Of a DNA stretch of 7,351 nucleotides, positions 1-6,295 are shown piece by piece (the first letter of the stretch is position 1; each line of letters starts with the position of its first letter). Position numbers and translations under genes: made by a program. Below the pieces are notes generated by a model. The model was not told the DNA's origin. It made no database searches and saw only the letters and a list, made by a program, of their open reading frames with translations. Source of the stretch: Rubrobacter sp. (GTDB lineage Bacteria > Actinomycetota > Rubrobacteria > Rubrobacterales > Rubrobacteraceae); assembly GCA_013815575.1 (NCBI GenBank), contig JACDFX010000071.1:1-7351 (forward strand). Direction: 5' to 3'.

Positions 1-170
1 GTACCGGTGTGACGTTCGTGCTGCCGGACCAGCGCTACGAGGTTGGTCGCCTGGCTTCCCGGCTGAAGCTGGGGGCCGAGTTTCAGGAAGAGGGCATGAC
101 CATCACTCCCCCGCGCGTTCTCTACGCCTCCCGCAAGGGTCGCCGCTCGCGGGGCCTGGGCCGCAGATAG
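1..170 (+). CDS. C-terminal end of a probable DEAD/DEAH-box RNA helicase (5' truncated)
   Basis: Frame 3 is open from the window edge to a TAG at 168-170 and gives the last 55 residues of a protein that begins outside the window. The first visible residues, TGVTFVLPDQRYEVGRLA, resemble the segment just after motif VI (HRxGRTGRxG) of superfamily 2 DEAD-box helicases, where a 'TGxAxTFV.P.' strand leads into a helix. The tail then becomes basic (SRKGRRSRGLGRR), as is common in DEAD-box RNA helicases, where such tails bind RNA. No catalytic motif lies inside the window, so the family call rests on this C-terminal resemblance alone. The gene converges on the LON-domain gene, with about 60 bases between the two stops. 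The only structure seen there is a 5-bp inverted repeat, GCTAG/CTAGC (219-223/231-235), too weak to call a terminator. Confidence 0.6.
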   Translation, partial: TGVTFVLPDQRYEVGRLASRLKLGAEFQEEGMTITPPRVLYASRKGRRSRGLGRR

Positions 171-230
171 GCTCGAGTCGTCGTGAGATGCTCCATTCCG
201 CCCCCCGGCGCCCGCCCGGCTAGGTAGACG

Positions 231-836
231 CTAGCTCAGCTCAGCTCGGCCGTTCCCCGCCGCTCGTATGCGTATCTCATTTCTTCGCTCGAGCACGACG
301 GCGAAGCGCTCCAACAAGTCCTGGAGGCGCGTCAAGCGCTGACCCTCTGAGCGCATCTCGATCATCTCCTGCTTGACATCCTCCGGGAGCTGGATGCGCG
401 CCGCCAGCTCGAAGGCGGACCGGGCGCCCGAAAAGTCGGCGTCTGAGTCCACCTCAGATGCGGCGGCAATCCGACTGGCGGCGGCCACGGACGCCTCCAG
501 CGGAGGGGCAGGACCTTCGTCCTCTTCGTCACCCCATGGTTCGACCTCGGCAGTGTGGAAGATCCGGCCTTCTGTCATCCGCACCACTCGAAAACGTTCG
601 GTGCCCAGGACGGCGACGTTGAGCCGGCCGTCATCGAAGCGCTCGAGTACCTGAGCCACCCGCGCTTCGGTGCCGACGGATCGCATCCCTTCCCCATCTG
701 AATAGACCAGCCCGAACGCGGTCAGCCCGGAGACGCATTCTTCGATCAGCTCCCGGTAGCGCTCCTCGAAGATGTGAAGGGGTATGACCTCCGAAGGGAG
801 CAGTGCCACGCCCAGCGGGAAGAGCCCGATCTCCAT
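231..836 (-). CDS. Stand-alone LON substrate-binding (LON N-terminal) domain protein
   Basis: The 201-residue product matches the N-terminal substrate-binding domain of Lon proteases and has no AAA+ or Ser-Lys protease part. The hallmark start, LFPLGVALLP (residues 5-14) followed by PLHIFEERYREL (19-30), is the classic opening of this PUA-like beta fold. A strand-rich core follows (VAQVLERFDDGRLNVAVLGTERFRV region), then an acidic linker near residues 100-110, and a helical end with ERFAVVLERRNEIRIRA. Proteins of this size are widespread in actinobacteria; their role is not well settled, and substrate or adaptor binding is inferred from the domain. The ATG at 836 is preferred because the conserved motif begins only four residues later. 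Its upstream sequence has no strong ribosome-binding site. The gene is divergent from the P1 peptidase with roughly 20 bases between starts, so each promoter probably lies inside the other gene or overlaps it. Confidence 0.88.
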   Translation of the reverse strand: MEIGLFPLGVALLPSEVIPLHIFEERYRELIEECVSGLTAFGLVYSDGEGMRSVGTEARVAQVLERFDDGRLNVAVLGTERFRVVRMTEGRIFHTAEVEPWGDEEDEGPAPPLEASVAAASRIAAASEVDSDADFSGARSAFELAARIQLPEDVKQEMIEMRSEGQRLTRLQDLLERFAVVLERRNEIRIRAAGNGRAELS

Positions 837-855
837 GTCCGAAGGCTACGCTCTT

Positions 856-1956
856 ATGGTTAAACGAATGCGTGCTCGCGAGATCGGCATCGAGCTGGGA
901 GATCTGCCCTGTGGGCACTTCAACGCGATCACCGACGTGCCCGGCGTCGCCGTGGGTCACACGACGCTGATCGAGGGCGAGTCCGTCCGCACCGGCGTCA
1001 CGGTCGTCCAGCCCCACTCCGGCAACATGGGCGCAGCCCCGCTATTCGCCGGATGCCATCGGATCAACGGCAACGGTGAGCTCACCGGGCTCGAGTGGGT
1101 GCGGGAATCCGGGATGCTGGGATCGCCGATCGCGATCACGAACACTTTCAGCGTGGGAGTCGTCCGCGACGCACTTTGCTCCACCAGACGAACCGACGGC
1201 CTGCCGGTGGTGGGTGAGACGTGGGACGGCGACCTCAACGACATCTACGGGATGCACGTCACCGCTGACCACCTGCACTCGGCCCTCGCCTCGGCCGCCT
1301 CCGGCCCCGTCCAGGAGGGCAACGTCGGTGGCGGGACCGGCATGATCTGCCACGAGTTCAAGGGCGGCATCGGCACGGCCTCGCGACTTGTCCCCGAAGA
1401 CCAGGGCGGATGGACGGTCGGGGCGCTCGTGCAGGCGAACTACGGGAGTCGTTCGACGTTGCGCGTCGATGGGGCGCCCGTGGGTCGTGTGCTCACCACG
1501 GACCGGGTCCCCTCCCCGTTCGAGGACGAGGAGACGGAGCAGCCTCCCGGCACAGGCTCCATCATCGTGGTGCTGGCGACGGATGCGCCGCTGTTGCCGA
1601 TCCAGTGCGACCGGCTGGCGATACGCGCGGGCGTAGGCCTCGCCCGGATGGGCGGCGGGTTAGACGACGGCAGCGGCGACATCTTCCTCGCCTTCGCCAC
1701 CGGTAACCGCGGCCTTCCGAGGACCGTTCTAGAAGGGGACGTGCCGCAGACGGTTCCCGTCCGTATGCTGCCGAACGGGCGCATGACCCCGCTCTTCCAC
1801 GCGGCGGCGGAGGCGACGGAGGCGGCGATCCTGAACGCCCTGCTCGCCGCCGGTACCGTGACCGGCCGCGACGGCACTACCGCCCACGGCCTCGCCCCTG
1901 ACGCCCTCCTCGCCACCCTCGAAGAGGCCCGCCTCCTGCGCGGGGGACGGTCCTAG
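856..1956 (+). CDS. P1 family peptidase (DmpA-type L-aminopeptidase/D-esterase, beta-aminopeptidase family)
   Basis: The 366-residue product belongs to the DmpA/BapA family of N-terminal nucleophile hydrolases, which release N-terminal residues from small peptides, amides or esters, some with D- or beta-residues. The sequence shows the N-terminal signature FNAITDVPGVAVGHTTL (residues 22-38 from this start), the glycine-rich EGNVGGGTGMICHEFKGGIG segment (about 154-173), and the processing site PGTGSIIVVLATDAPLLP, where Gly234-Ser235 matches the known autocleavage bond of DmpA and Ser235 would be the nucleophile. Length is usual for the family (about 350-375). The start is uncertain: ATG at 856 has a GAAGG motif 10 bases upstream; ATG at 868 (MRAREIGI) fits family N-termini but lacks a ribosome-binding site; ATG at 835 overlaps the LON start. 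No signal peptide is seen, so the enzyme is probably cytoplasmic. Its stop shares the tetranucleotide CTAG with the stop of the converging lipoprotein gene. Physiological substrate is unknown. Confidence 0.9.
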   Translation: MVKRMRAREIGIELGDLPCGHFNAITDVPGVAVGHTTLIEGESVRTGVTVVQPHSGNMGAAPLFAGCHRINGNGELTGLEWVRESGMLGSPIAITNTFSVGVVRDALCSTRRTDGLPVVGETWDGDLNDIYGMHVTADHLHSALASAASGPVQEGNVGGGTGMICHEFKGGIGTASRLVPEDQGGWTVGALVQANYGSRSTLRVDGAPVGRVLTTDRVPSPFEDEETEQPPGTGSIIVVLATDAPLLPIQCDRLAIRAGVGLARMGGGLDDGSGDIFLAFATGNRGLPRTVLEGDVPQTVPVRMLPNGRMTPLFHAAAEATEAAILNALLAAGTVTGRDGTTAHGLAPDALLATLEEARLLRGGRS

Positions 1957-2717
1957 CTGGACTCCCCTCCGTCCTCTTCCGAGGTGTCCTTGTTCAAGAG
2001 CTCGTAGTCGTTCCAGAAGAGTTCCACCGCCACGCCCGAGGGCTCTATCTCGTAGACGCCGAGGGTCAGGGTCTCCTTTGTCTGTTCGTAGTCGGGGTCC
2101 TGGGGGCTACCTTCGGGGATGAACGTGCCCCTCTCCCAGGTGGTCTCCACGCCCTTGAGTCCCTCCACGGTGCCCTCGGTGCGGTCCGTCTCCTCCCAGC
2201 CCTACGCGGCGAGCTGCTCGTCGTAGAAGGCGCCCGTCGTGTCGAAGTCCGAGTCGATGACGAAGTTGAGGCTGAAGCTATACTCCGTCTCGCTGACGTA
2301 GTCGGCGACGGCGCCAGCGGGGATCGGGAAGTCGTCCGGCATGACCCCAGGCAGCTCCTCCCCGCTCACGTCGCCCGGGCCGGCCACCGCGAGCCCGCCG
2401 CCCGAAGACTCCTCGGGCTCCGCCTCCTGCACCTCGTCCTCCTGCGTGGCCGAGGGCGTCTCCGTCTCGGGCACCTCCGGCTGGGCTTCCGCCGTCTCGC
2501 GGGCGTCCTCGACCTCGCCCTGGAGGCGCTCGACCTCGCCTTGTAGCCTCTGCACCTCCTCGCCCAGCCGCCCGTTCTCCTGACGCAGGTCCTTGTTCTC
2601 CGACCGCAAATCGGACGTATCCGTCTCCGTCGAACCGCCGCAACCGGCCAGCACAAAGGCCGCCGCGAGCATGACGACGGGCAGCCTCCCGGCCCCGTTC
2701 ATGCGCAGGTCCCCCAT
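1953..2717 (-). pseudogene. Coiled-coil lipoprotein gene interrupted by an in-frame TAG codon
   Basis: Read without the TAG, this frame would give about 254 residues. The N-terminus is a lipoprotein signal: a short polar start, the hydrophobic stretch LPVVMLAAAFVLAG, then a lipobox LAGC with lipidated Cys26. Next come a probable coiled coil (about 35-75, with repeating ENGRLGEEVQRLQGEVERLQ-type heptads), a low-complexity acidic/Pro/Thr linker (about 78-108), and a globular domain that opens at PGVMPDDFPIPAGA. The frame stops at 2202-2204 (TAG) after DEQLAA, then continues as GWEETDRTEG to the final TAG at 1953-1955 with the same acidic, beta-like character. A CAG-to-TAG change is the simplest explanation (DEQLAAQGWEE). 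Start ATG 2717 is chosen for GGAGG six bases upstream; ATG 2702 is also possible. Product: a surface-anchored protein of unknown function, either truncated to 171 residues or intact if the TAG is an error or is read through. Confidence 0.8.
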
Positions 2718-2723
2718 GCAAAG

Positions 2724-2728
2724 CCTCC
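2724..2728 (-). promoter_or_regulatory. Ribosome-binding site of the lipoprotein gene
   Basis: On the minus strand GGAGG is followed by six bases and then ATG at 2717. This decides the start MGDLRMNGAG and rules out the longer reading that begins at 2816, which has no such site and would push the signal peptide about 60 residues from the N-terminus. Confidence 0.75.
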
Positions 2729-2875
2729 AACTAGCACCCATAGTCAATCTCCTCGGTCTCCCACGCCCTCCGTACGTTAACAAGCCGGCGGACAGGGTGC
2801 CGGAATTTCTTACCAAACGACAGGATGGCGGTCGCCCGTTCGCGTTAGCATGTGGACGTTTCTCGTATCTCGAAA

Positions 2876-2883
2876 GGGGAGGG
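2876..2883 (+). promoter_or_regulatory. Ribosome-binding site that selects the GTG start of the AllC/HyuC-like gene
   Basis: The purine run GGGGAGGG ends four bases before GTG at 2888. The upstream in-frame ATG at 2852 has no ribosome-binding site, and the 12 extra residues it would add do not look like the family N-terminus. Confidence 0.75.
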
Positions 2884-2887
2884 CGGC

Positions 2888-4117
2888 GTGGTAGACGGCG
2901 AACGGTTGTGGAAACGGCTCTCGGAGTTGGCGGAGATCGGTAAACGGGAAGAGGGCGGCGTCGCCAGATTCTCCTTTACCCCGGAAGAGCGGGCGGCCAA
3001 AAACCTCGTCGCCTCGTACATGGAGGAGGCCAACCTTGCGGTCCGCGAGGACGCGGCCGGCAACCTCTCCGGGCGTCGGGAGGGTCGAGACCCTGACGCC
3101 CCGGCTGTCCTGATCGGCTCGCACGTGGACTCCGTCTCGAACGGCGGCGACTTCGACGGGCCGCTCGGGGTTCTAGGCGGTATCGAGGTCCTTCAGACGA
3201 TAGACGAGGAGGGGGTCCAGACGGATCGCCCGGTCGAGGTCGTCGCCTTTACCGACGAGGAGGGGGCCAGGTTCTCGCTCGGCATGATCGGCAGCCGTGC
3301 CCTCACCGGCATGCTCTCCCGGGAAGACCTGCGCCACGAGGACCGGGACGGCGTCCCAATCGAACAGGCGATGCGCGACGCCGGCCTCGACCCCGAGAAG
3401 GTCGGCGATGCCGCGAGATCCCCCGCATCCCTGGCCGCCTACCTGGAGCTCCACATCGAGCAGGGCAAGGTCCTCGAAGGGGAGGGCCTGCCGGTCGGCG
3501 TGGTGACGGGTATCGCCGGCCCCGTTTGGCTGCGGCTCTCGTTTAGCGGGGAAGCCGGGCACGCGGGCACGACGCCCATGGGCTCCCGCCGCGATGCCCT
3601 GGCAGCCGCGGCGGAGGTTATGGGTATCGTGGAGGAAGAGGCGGCTTCGACGGGTTCGACCGTCGGGACCGTAGGGCAGATAGAGGTGAGGCCCGGCGGC
3701 ATCAACATCATCCCCGGCGGGGTGGAGCTCTCGCTGGATCTGCGGGACATAGACGAGGCCGTGCGCGACCGGGCCGAGGGGCGCATCCGGGAGCGGGCCG
3801 AGGAGGCGTGCGGGCGGCGCGGGATCGGGCTGTCCTTCGGCGAACTCCAGCGGCTACCGCCGGCGCCTTGCTCCGAGGAGATCAGGGCGTCCATAGCCGC
3901 CGCGTGCGAGAGGGAGGGGATACGGCCGTACGCGTTGCCGAGCGGGGCCGGGCACGACGGGATGCACGTCGCGGAGCTGTGCCCGATGGGCATGATCTTC
4001 GTCCGCTCGAAAGATGGCATAAGCCACAACCCGAAGGAGTGGAGCAGCCGCGAGGATTGCGAAACCGGCTGCAAGATCCTATATTTGACCGTGCTCGACC
4101 TGGCAGGACAAACATAA
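2888..4117 (+). CDS. Zinc-dependent M20-type amidohydrolase (allantoate amidohydrolase / N-carbamoyl-L-amino-acid hydrolase family)
   Basis: The 409-residue product matches the AllC/HyuC/beta-ureidopropionase group, which hydrolyses N-carbamoyl or ureido groups to release ammonia, CO2 and an amino acid or ureidoglycine. Candidate metal ligands, numbered from the GTG start, sit in GSHVDSV (His79), GDFDGPLG (Asp90), AFTDEEGARF (Glu124/Glu125), LELHIEQG (His189) and ISHNPKEW (His380). The dimerisation-domain motif GHAGTTPMGSRRDAL (about 224-238) and the RPGGINIIPGGVELSLDLRD strand (about 268-287) are typical. The N-terminus, with EIGKREEGGVARFSFTPEE, also fits the family. All key residues are present, so it should be active, in the cytoplasm. 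Substrate choice between allantoate, N-carbamoyl amino acids and N-carbamoyl-beta-alanine cannot be read from the sequence. The M20D gene follows about 21 bases downstream on the same strand, so the pair is probably an operon. The gene is divergent from the lipoprotein gene across about 170 bases; no clear promoter hexamers were found there. Confidence 0.92.
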   Translation: MVDGERLWKRLSELAEIGKREEGGVARFSFTPEERAAKNLVASYMEEANLAVREDAAGNLSGRREGRDPDAPAVLIGSHVDSVSNGGDFDGPLGVLGGIEVLQTIDEEGVQTDRPVEVVAFTDEEGARFSLGMIGSRALTGMLSREDLRHEDRDGVPIEQAMRDAGLDPEKVGDAARSPASLAAYLELHIEQGKVLEGEGLPVGVVTGIAGPVWLRLSFSGEAGHAGTTPMGSRRDALAAAAEVMGIVEEEAASTGSTVGTVGQIEVRPGGINIIPGGVELSLDLRDIDEAVRDRAEGRIRERAEEACGRRGIGLSFGELQRLPPAPCSEEIRASIAAACEREGIRPYALPSGAGHDGMHVAELCPMGMIFVRSKDGISHNPKEWSSREDCETGCKILYLTVLDLAGQT

Positions 4118-4124
4118 TTTAGCC

Positions 4125-4132
4125 GGAGGGGG
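4125..4132 (+). promoter_or_regulatory. Strong ribosome-binding site facing an ATC codon
   Basis: GGAGGGGG lies six bases before ATC at 4139, an ideal distance. The conventional in-frame starts are poorly served: GTG at 4166 has no ribosome-binding site, and ATG at 4175 has GGAGG only two bases upstream. The site therefore argues that translation starts at or near 4139. Confidence 0.6.
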
Positions 4133-4138
4133 TACGCC

Positions 4139-5332
4139 ATCGCGACCGCAACGCTTGATTCTCTCGTGGAGGATATGAAGGGGCGGCTGATCGGGTGGAG
4201 GCGACACCTCCACCGCAACCCGGAGGTCTCCTTCCACGAGGAGCAGACGGCCCGGTTCGTCCGCGAGACGCTTGAATCTTTTGGGGGGTTGGAGATCTCG
4301 CGCCCCACCGATAACAGCGTAGTCGCCCGCCTCGTCGGCGGAAAACCCGGGCGCACCATCGCCCTCCGCGCGGACATCGACGCCCTCCCGATAACCGAGG
4401 AGAACGACTTCGACTTCGTCTCCCAGAATCCCGGCGCCATGCACGCCTGCGGCCACGACGGGCACACCGCCATGCTGCTCGGGGCAGCGCAGGCACTCTC
4501 CGGGATGCGCGACGAGCTACAAGGCGAGGTCCGCTTCGTCTTCCAGCACGCCGAGGAACTCTTCCCCGGCGGCGCGGAGGAGCTGGTCGAGGCCGGGGTC
4601 ATGGACGGCGTGGACGCCGCCGTGGGAATCCACCTCTGGGCGCAGCTCCCGGCCGGCAAGGTCGGCGTCACCTACGGCCCCATGATGGCCGCCCCCGATA
4701 TCTTCAACGTGACCGTAAGGGGCAAGGGAGGCCACGCGGCCATGCCGCACCAGACCGTGGACTCCATCGCCGTCGGCGCGCAGGTGGTGACGAACCTGCA
4801 GCACGTCGTCGCCCGCGAGACGGACCCGATGGCGAACGTCGTCCTCTCCGTCACCCGCTTCGAGGGAGGGACGACCCACAACGTCATCCCCGGGGCGGTG
4901 GAGATGGAGGGGACCGTGCGGACCCTCGACCCGGCGGTGCGCGACCGGATGCCCGGGATCATGGAGCGCGTTATAAACGGCGTAACGTCTGCCCACGGCG
5001 CCGACTACGAGTTCTCCTACAACCGGGGCTACAGGCCCGTGGTCAACGACGACGGTTTGACGCAAGACATCGAAGAGACCGCCCGTGACGTGGTCGGTGA
5101 GGAGAACGTCGAGGTCATGCCGCCGAATATGGGTGGGGAGGACTTCTCGGCCTACGGGCAGAGGGTGCCCGCGGCGTTCTACCTCATCGGGGCCGGCAAC
5201 GAAGACAGGGGCATAACCGCCCCGCACCACCACCCACGCTTCACCATAGACGAGGACGCCCTGGCCGTGGGGCTCAAGATGCACCTGGCGGTCGTGACGA
5301 AGATGCTCGGCGACGAAAGAGTTACGTCGTAA
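4139..5332 (+). CDS. M20D family amidohydrolase (N-acyl-L-amino-acid / hippurate-type hydrolase)
   Basis: Products of this family remove acyl groups from N-acyl amino acids (hippurate, N-acetyl or indole-acetyl conjugates) using two metal ions. Visible signatures, numbered from GTG 4166: GWRRHLHRNPEVSFHE (10-25), LRADIDALPI (67-76), MHACGHDGH with Cys95 and His97 as ligands, the catalytic and ligand pair QHAEE (Glu130/Glu131), GIHLWAQ (His156), the dimerisation domain with KGGHAAMPH (187-195), NMGGEDFSAY (321-330), and the C-terminal ligand cluster HHHPRF (354-359). No key residue is missing and the length (388-397) is normal. The start is unusual: the best ribosome-binding site points to ATC 4139, reading IATATLDSLVEDMKG, and this frame is closed upstream only by the stop of the preceding gene. 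If ATC is not used, GTG 4166 or ATG 4175 would be the start. The gene lies 21 bases after the AllC/HyuC-like gene and is probably co-transcribed with it. Confidence 0.9.
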   Translation: MATATLDSLVEDMKGRLIGWRRHLHRNPEVSFHEEQTARFVRETLESFGGLEISRPTDNSVVARLVGGKPGRTIALRADIDALPITEENDFDFVSQNPGAMHACGHDGHTAMLLGAAQALSGMRDELQGEVRFVFQHAEELFPGGAEELVEAGVMDGVDAAVGIHLWAQLPAGKVGVTYGPMMAAPDIFNVTVRGKGGHAAMPHQTVDSIAVGAQVVTNLQHVVARETDPMANVVLSVTRFEGGTTHNVIPGAVEMEGTVRTLDPAVRDRMPGIMERVINGVTSAHGADYEFSYNRGYRPVVNDDGLTQDIEETARDVVGEENVEVMPPNMGGEDFSAYGQRVPAAFYLIGAGNEDRGITAPHHHPRFTIDEDALAVGLKMHLAVVTKMLGDERVTS

Positions 5333-5339
5333 AGCCCAT

Positions 5340-5361
5340 CCGCGTCCCAGTGGGGCCGCGG
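5340..5361 (+). terminator. Possible hairpin terminator after the amidohydrolase pair
   Basis: Seven bases after the TAA of the M20D gene, CCGCGTCCC (5340-5348) pairs with GGGCCGCGG (5353-5361) around a 4-base loop, with a single T/C mismatch. The following bases (GTCTTC) hold only a weak T stretch, so it is not a textbook rho-independent terminator. Hairpins without a long U tract are often proposed as terminators in high-GC actinobacteria. Confidence 0.5.
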
Positions 5362-5412
5362 GTCTTCGAGATGCTGGCAGGGTTGGGGTTAGTCACCTCT
5401 TGATCGGGTTTT

Positions 5413-5445
5413 CCGGTTGCCCGCGTTCTCTTGCGTGCGGGCCGG
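5413..5445 (+). other. GC-rich inverted repeat upstream of the methyltransferase gene
   Basis: GCCCGC (5419-5424) and GCGGGC (5437-5442) form a 6-bp stem with a 12-base loop, flanked by CCGG on both sides (5413-5416, 5442-5445). It could be a second termination hairpin or an operator for the methyltransferase. No T tract follows. Such repeats arise easily in GC-rich DNA, so the call is weak. Confidence 0.25.
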
Positions 5446-5482
5446 CCTAAAGGATCTGTGCTCCTGTTCCTACAAATAGGGG

Positions 5483-6295
5483 ATGGAGTTGCGGGATCTC
5501 GAGACCTTCGGCGAGCCGGGGGCCGTGGTCTACCTCGCGGATTGCATGGAGCTCATGCGCCTGATGCCGGCGGGTAGCGTGGGCGCCGTGTTCGCCGACC
5601 CGCCGTACCGGCTCTCCAACGGCGGCATCACGTTGAAGAACGGGCGCCTCGCGTCCGTGGACAAGGGGAGTTGGGATCGCACGCTAGGCTCTTTCGAAAA
5701 GGATCACGAGTTCAACGTCCGCTGGCTGAGAGAGGCACGCCGCGTGCTCAAGCCCGGCGGGACCATCTGGGTTAGCGGCACCCACCACGCTATCTTCAGT
5801 GTCGGGTTCGCGTTGCAGACTCTGGGGTTCACGGTCATAAACTCCGTTGTCTGGGAGAAGCCGGACCCGCCCCCGAACGCACTTCATACGGCGTTTACGC
5901 ACGCGCACGAGACCCTGATCTGGGCCGTCAAGAGCGGGGCACGCCACACCTTCAACTACGACGTCATAAACAGCAGGGACCCACGCTCCCAGGTCTCTTC
6001 CGTCTGGCGCATATCTCCGCCCTCGCGCCGGGAGAAACTACATGGCCGCCACCCGACCCAGAAGCCCTTGCGCCTGGTGCGCCGGGCGCTGCTGGCCTGC
6101 ACGCGGGAGGGCGACCTGGTCTTCGACCCGTTCTGCGGCTCGGGGACGACGGCGGTTGCGGCGAAGGAGTTGAACCGCACTTTTGTCGGTGTGGAGCTTG
6201 AGGAGGGGTACGCACGACTCGCGGCCCGCCGAGTAGAGGCTTCCGAGCGTGGGGGCGTTTTGCGCGAGATTTCCGGTTGGCCCGTATTTGAGTAG
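5483..6295 (+). CDS. Solitary beta-class site-specific DNA methyltransferase (N6-adenine or N4-cytosine)
   Basis: The 270-residue product carries the catalytic motif IV first, FADPPYRLSNGG (DPPY at 39-42), and the S-adenosylmethionine-binding motif I near the end, FDPFCGSGTTAVAAKEL (FCGSG at 217-221). This order defines the beta class, to which M.RsrI, M2.DpnII and YhdJ belong. HPTQKP (190-195) matches the conserved motif X region, and FVGVELEEGYARLAARR (235-251) matches motif II and after. The variable stretch at about 150-190 is the likely target-recognition region. DPPY in this class is compatible with N6-adenine or N4-cytosine methylation, so the base is not decided here. No restriction endonuclease is visible on either side in the window, so it may be a solitary regulatory or anti-restriction methyltransferase. 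The start ATG 5483 directly abuts GGGG with no usable spacing; the next in-frame options are TTG 5489 and GTG 5525. Confidence 0.9.
   Translation: MELRDLETFGEPGAVVYLADCMELMRLMPAGSVGAVFADPPYRLSNGGITLKNGRLASVDKGSWDRTLGSFEKDHEFNVRWLREARRVLKPGGTIWVSGTHHAIFSVGFALQTLGFTVINSVVWEKPDPPPNALHTAFTHAHETLIWAVKSGARHTFNYDVINSRDPRSQVSSVWRISPPSRREKLHGRHPTQKPLRLVRRALLACTREGDLVFDPFCGSGTTAVAAKELNRTFVGVELEEGYARLAARRVEASERGGVLREISGWPVFE

Noticed and set aside
1953..2717. A frameshift in the lipoprotein gene
   Set aside because: The two halves are in exactly the same frame; only a stop codon separates them, so no insertion or deletion needs to be assumed.
2593..2943. A plus-strand open frame across the lipoprotein 5' end and the divergent spacer
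   Set aside because: It runs antisense to the lipoprotein signal peptide, overlaps the start of the AllC/HyuC-like gene, and has no ribosome-binding site or family resemblance.
3439..4671. A 410-codon open frame on the minus strand across the AllC/HyuC-like and M20D genes
   Set aside because: It is antisense to two genes with complete family motifs, rich in Ser/Arg/Pro, and crosses their junction. Long antisense frames are expected opposite high-GC coding DNA.
4517..5284. A 255-codon minus-strand open frame inside the M20D gene
   Set aside because: It is rich in His, Gly, Val and Asp as expected from reverse-reading GC-biased codons, has no recognisable motif, and lies wholly antisense to a well-supported gene.
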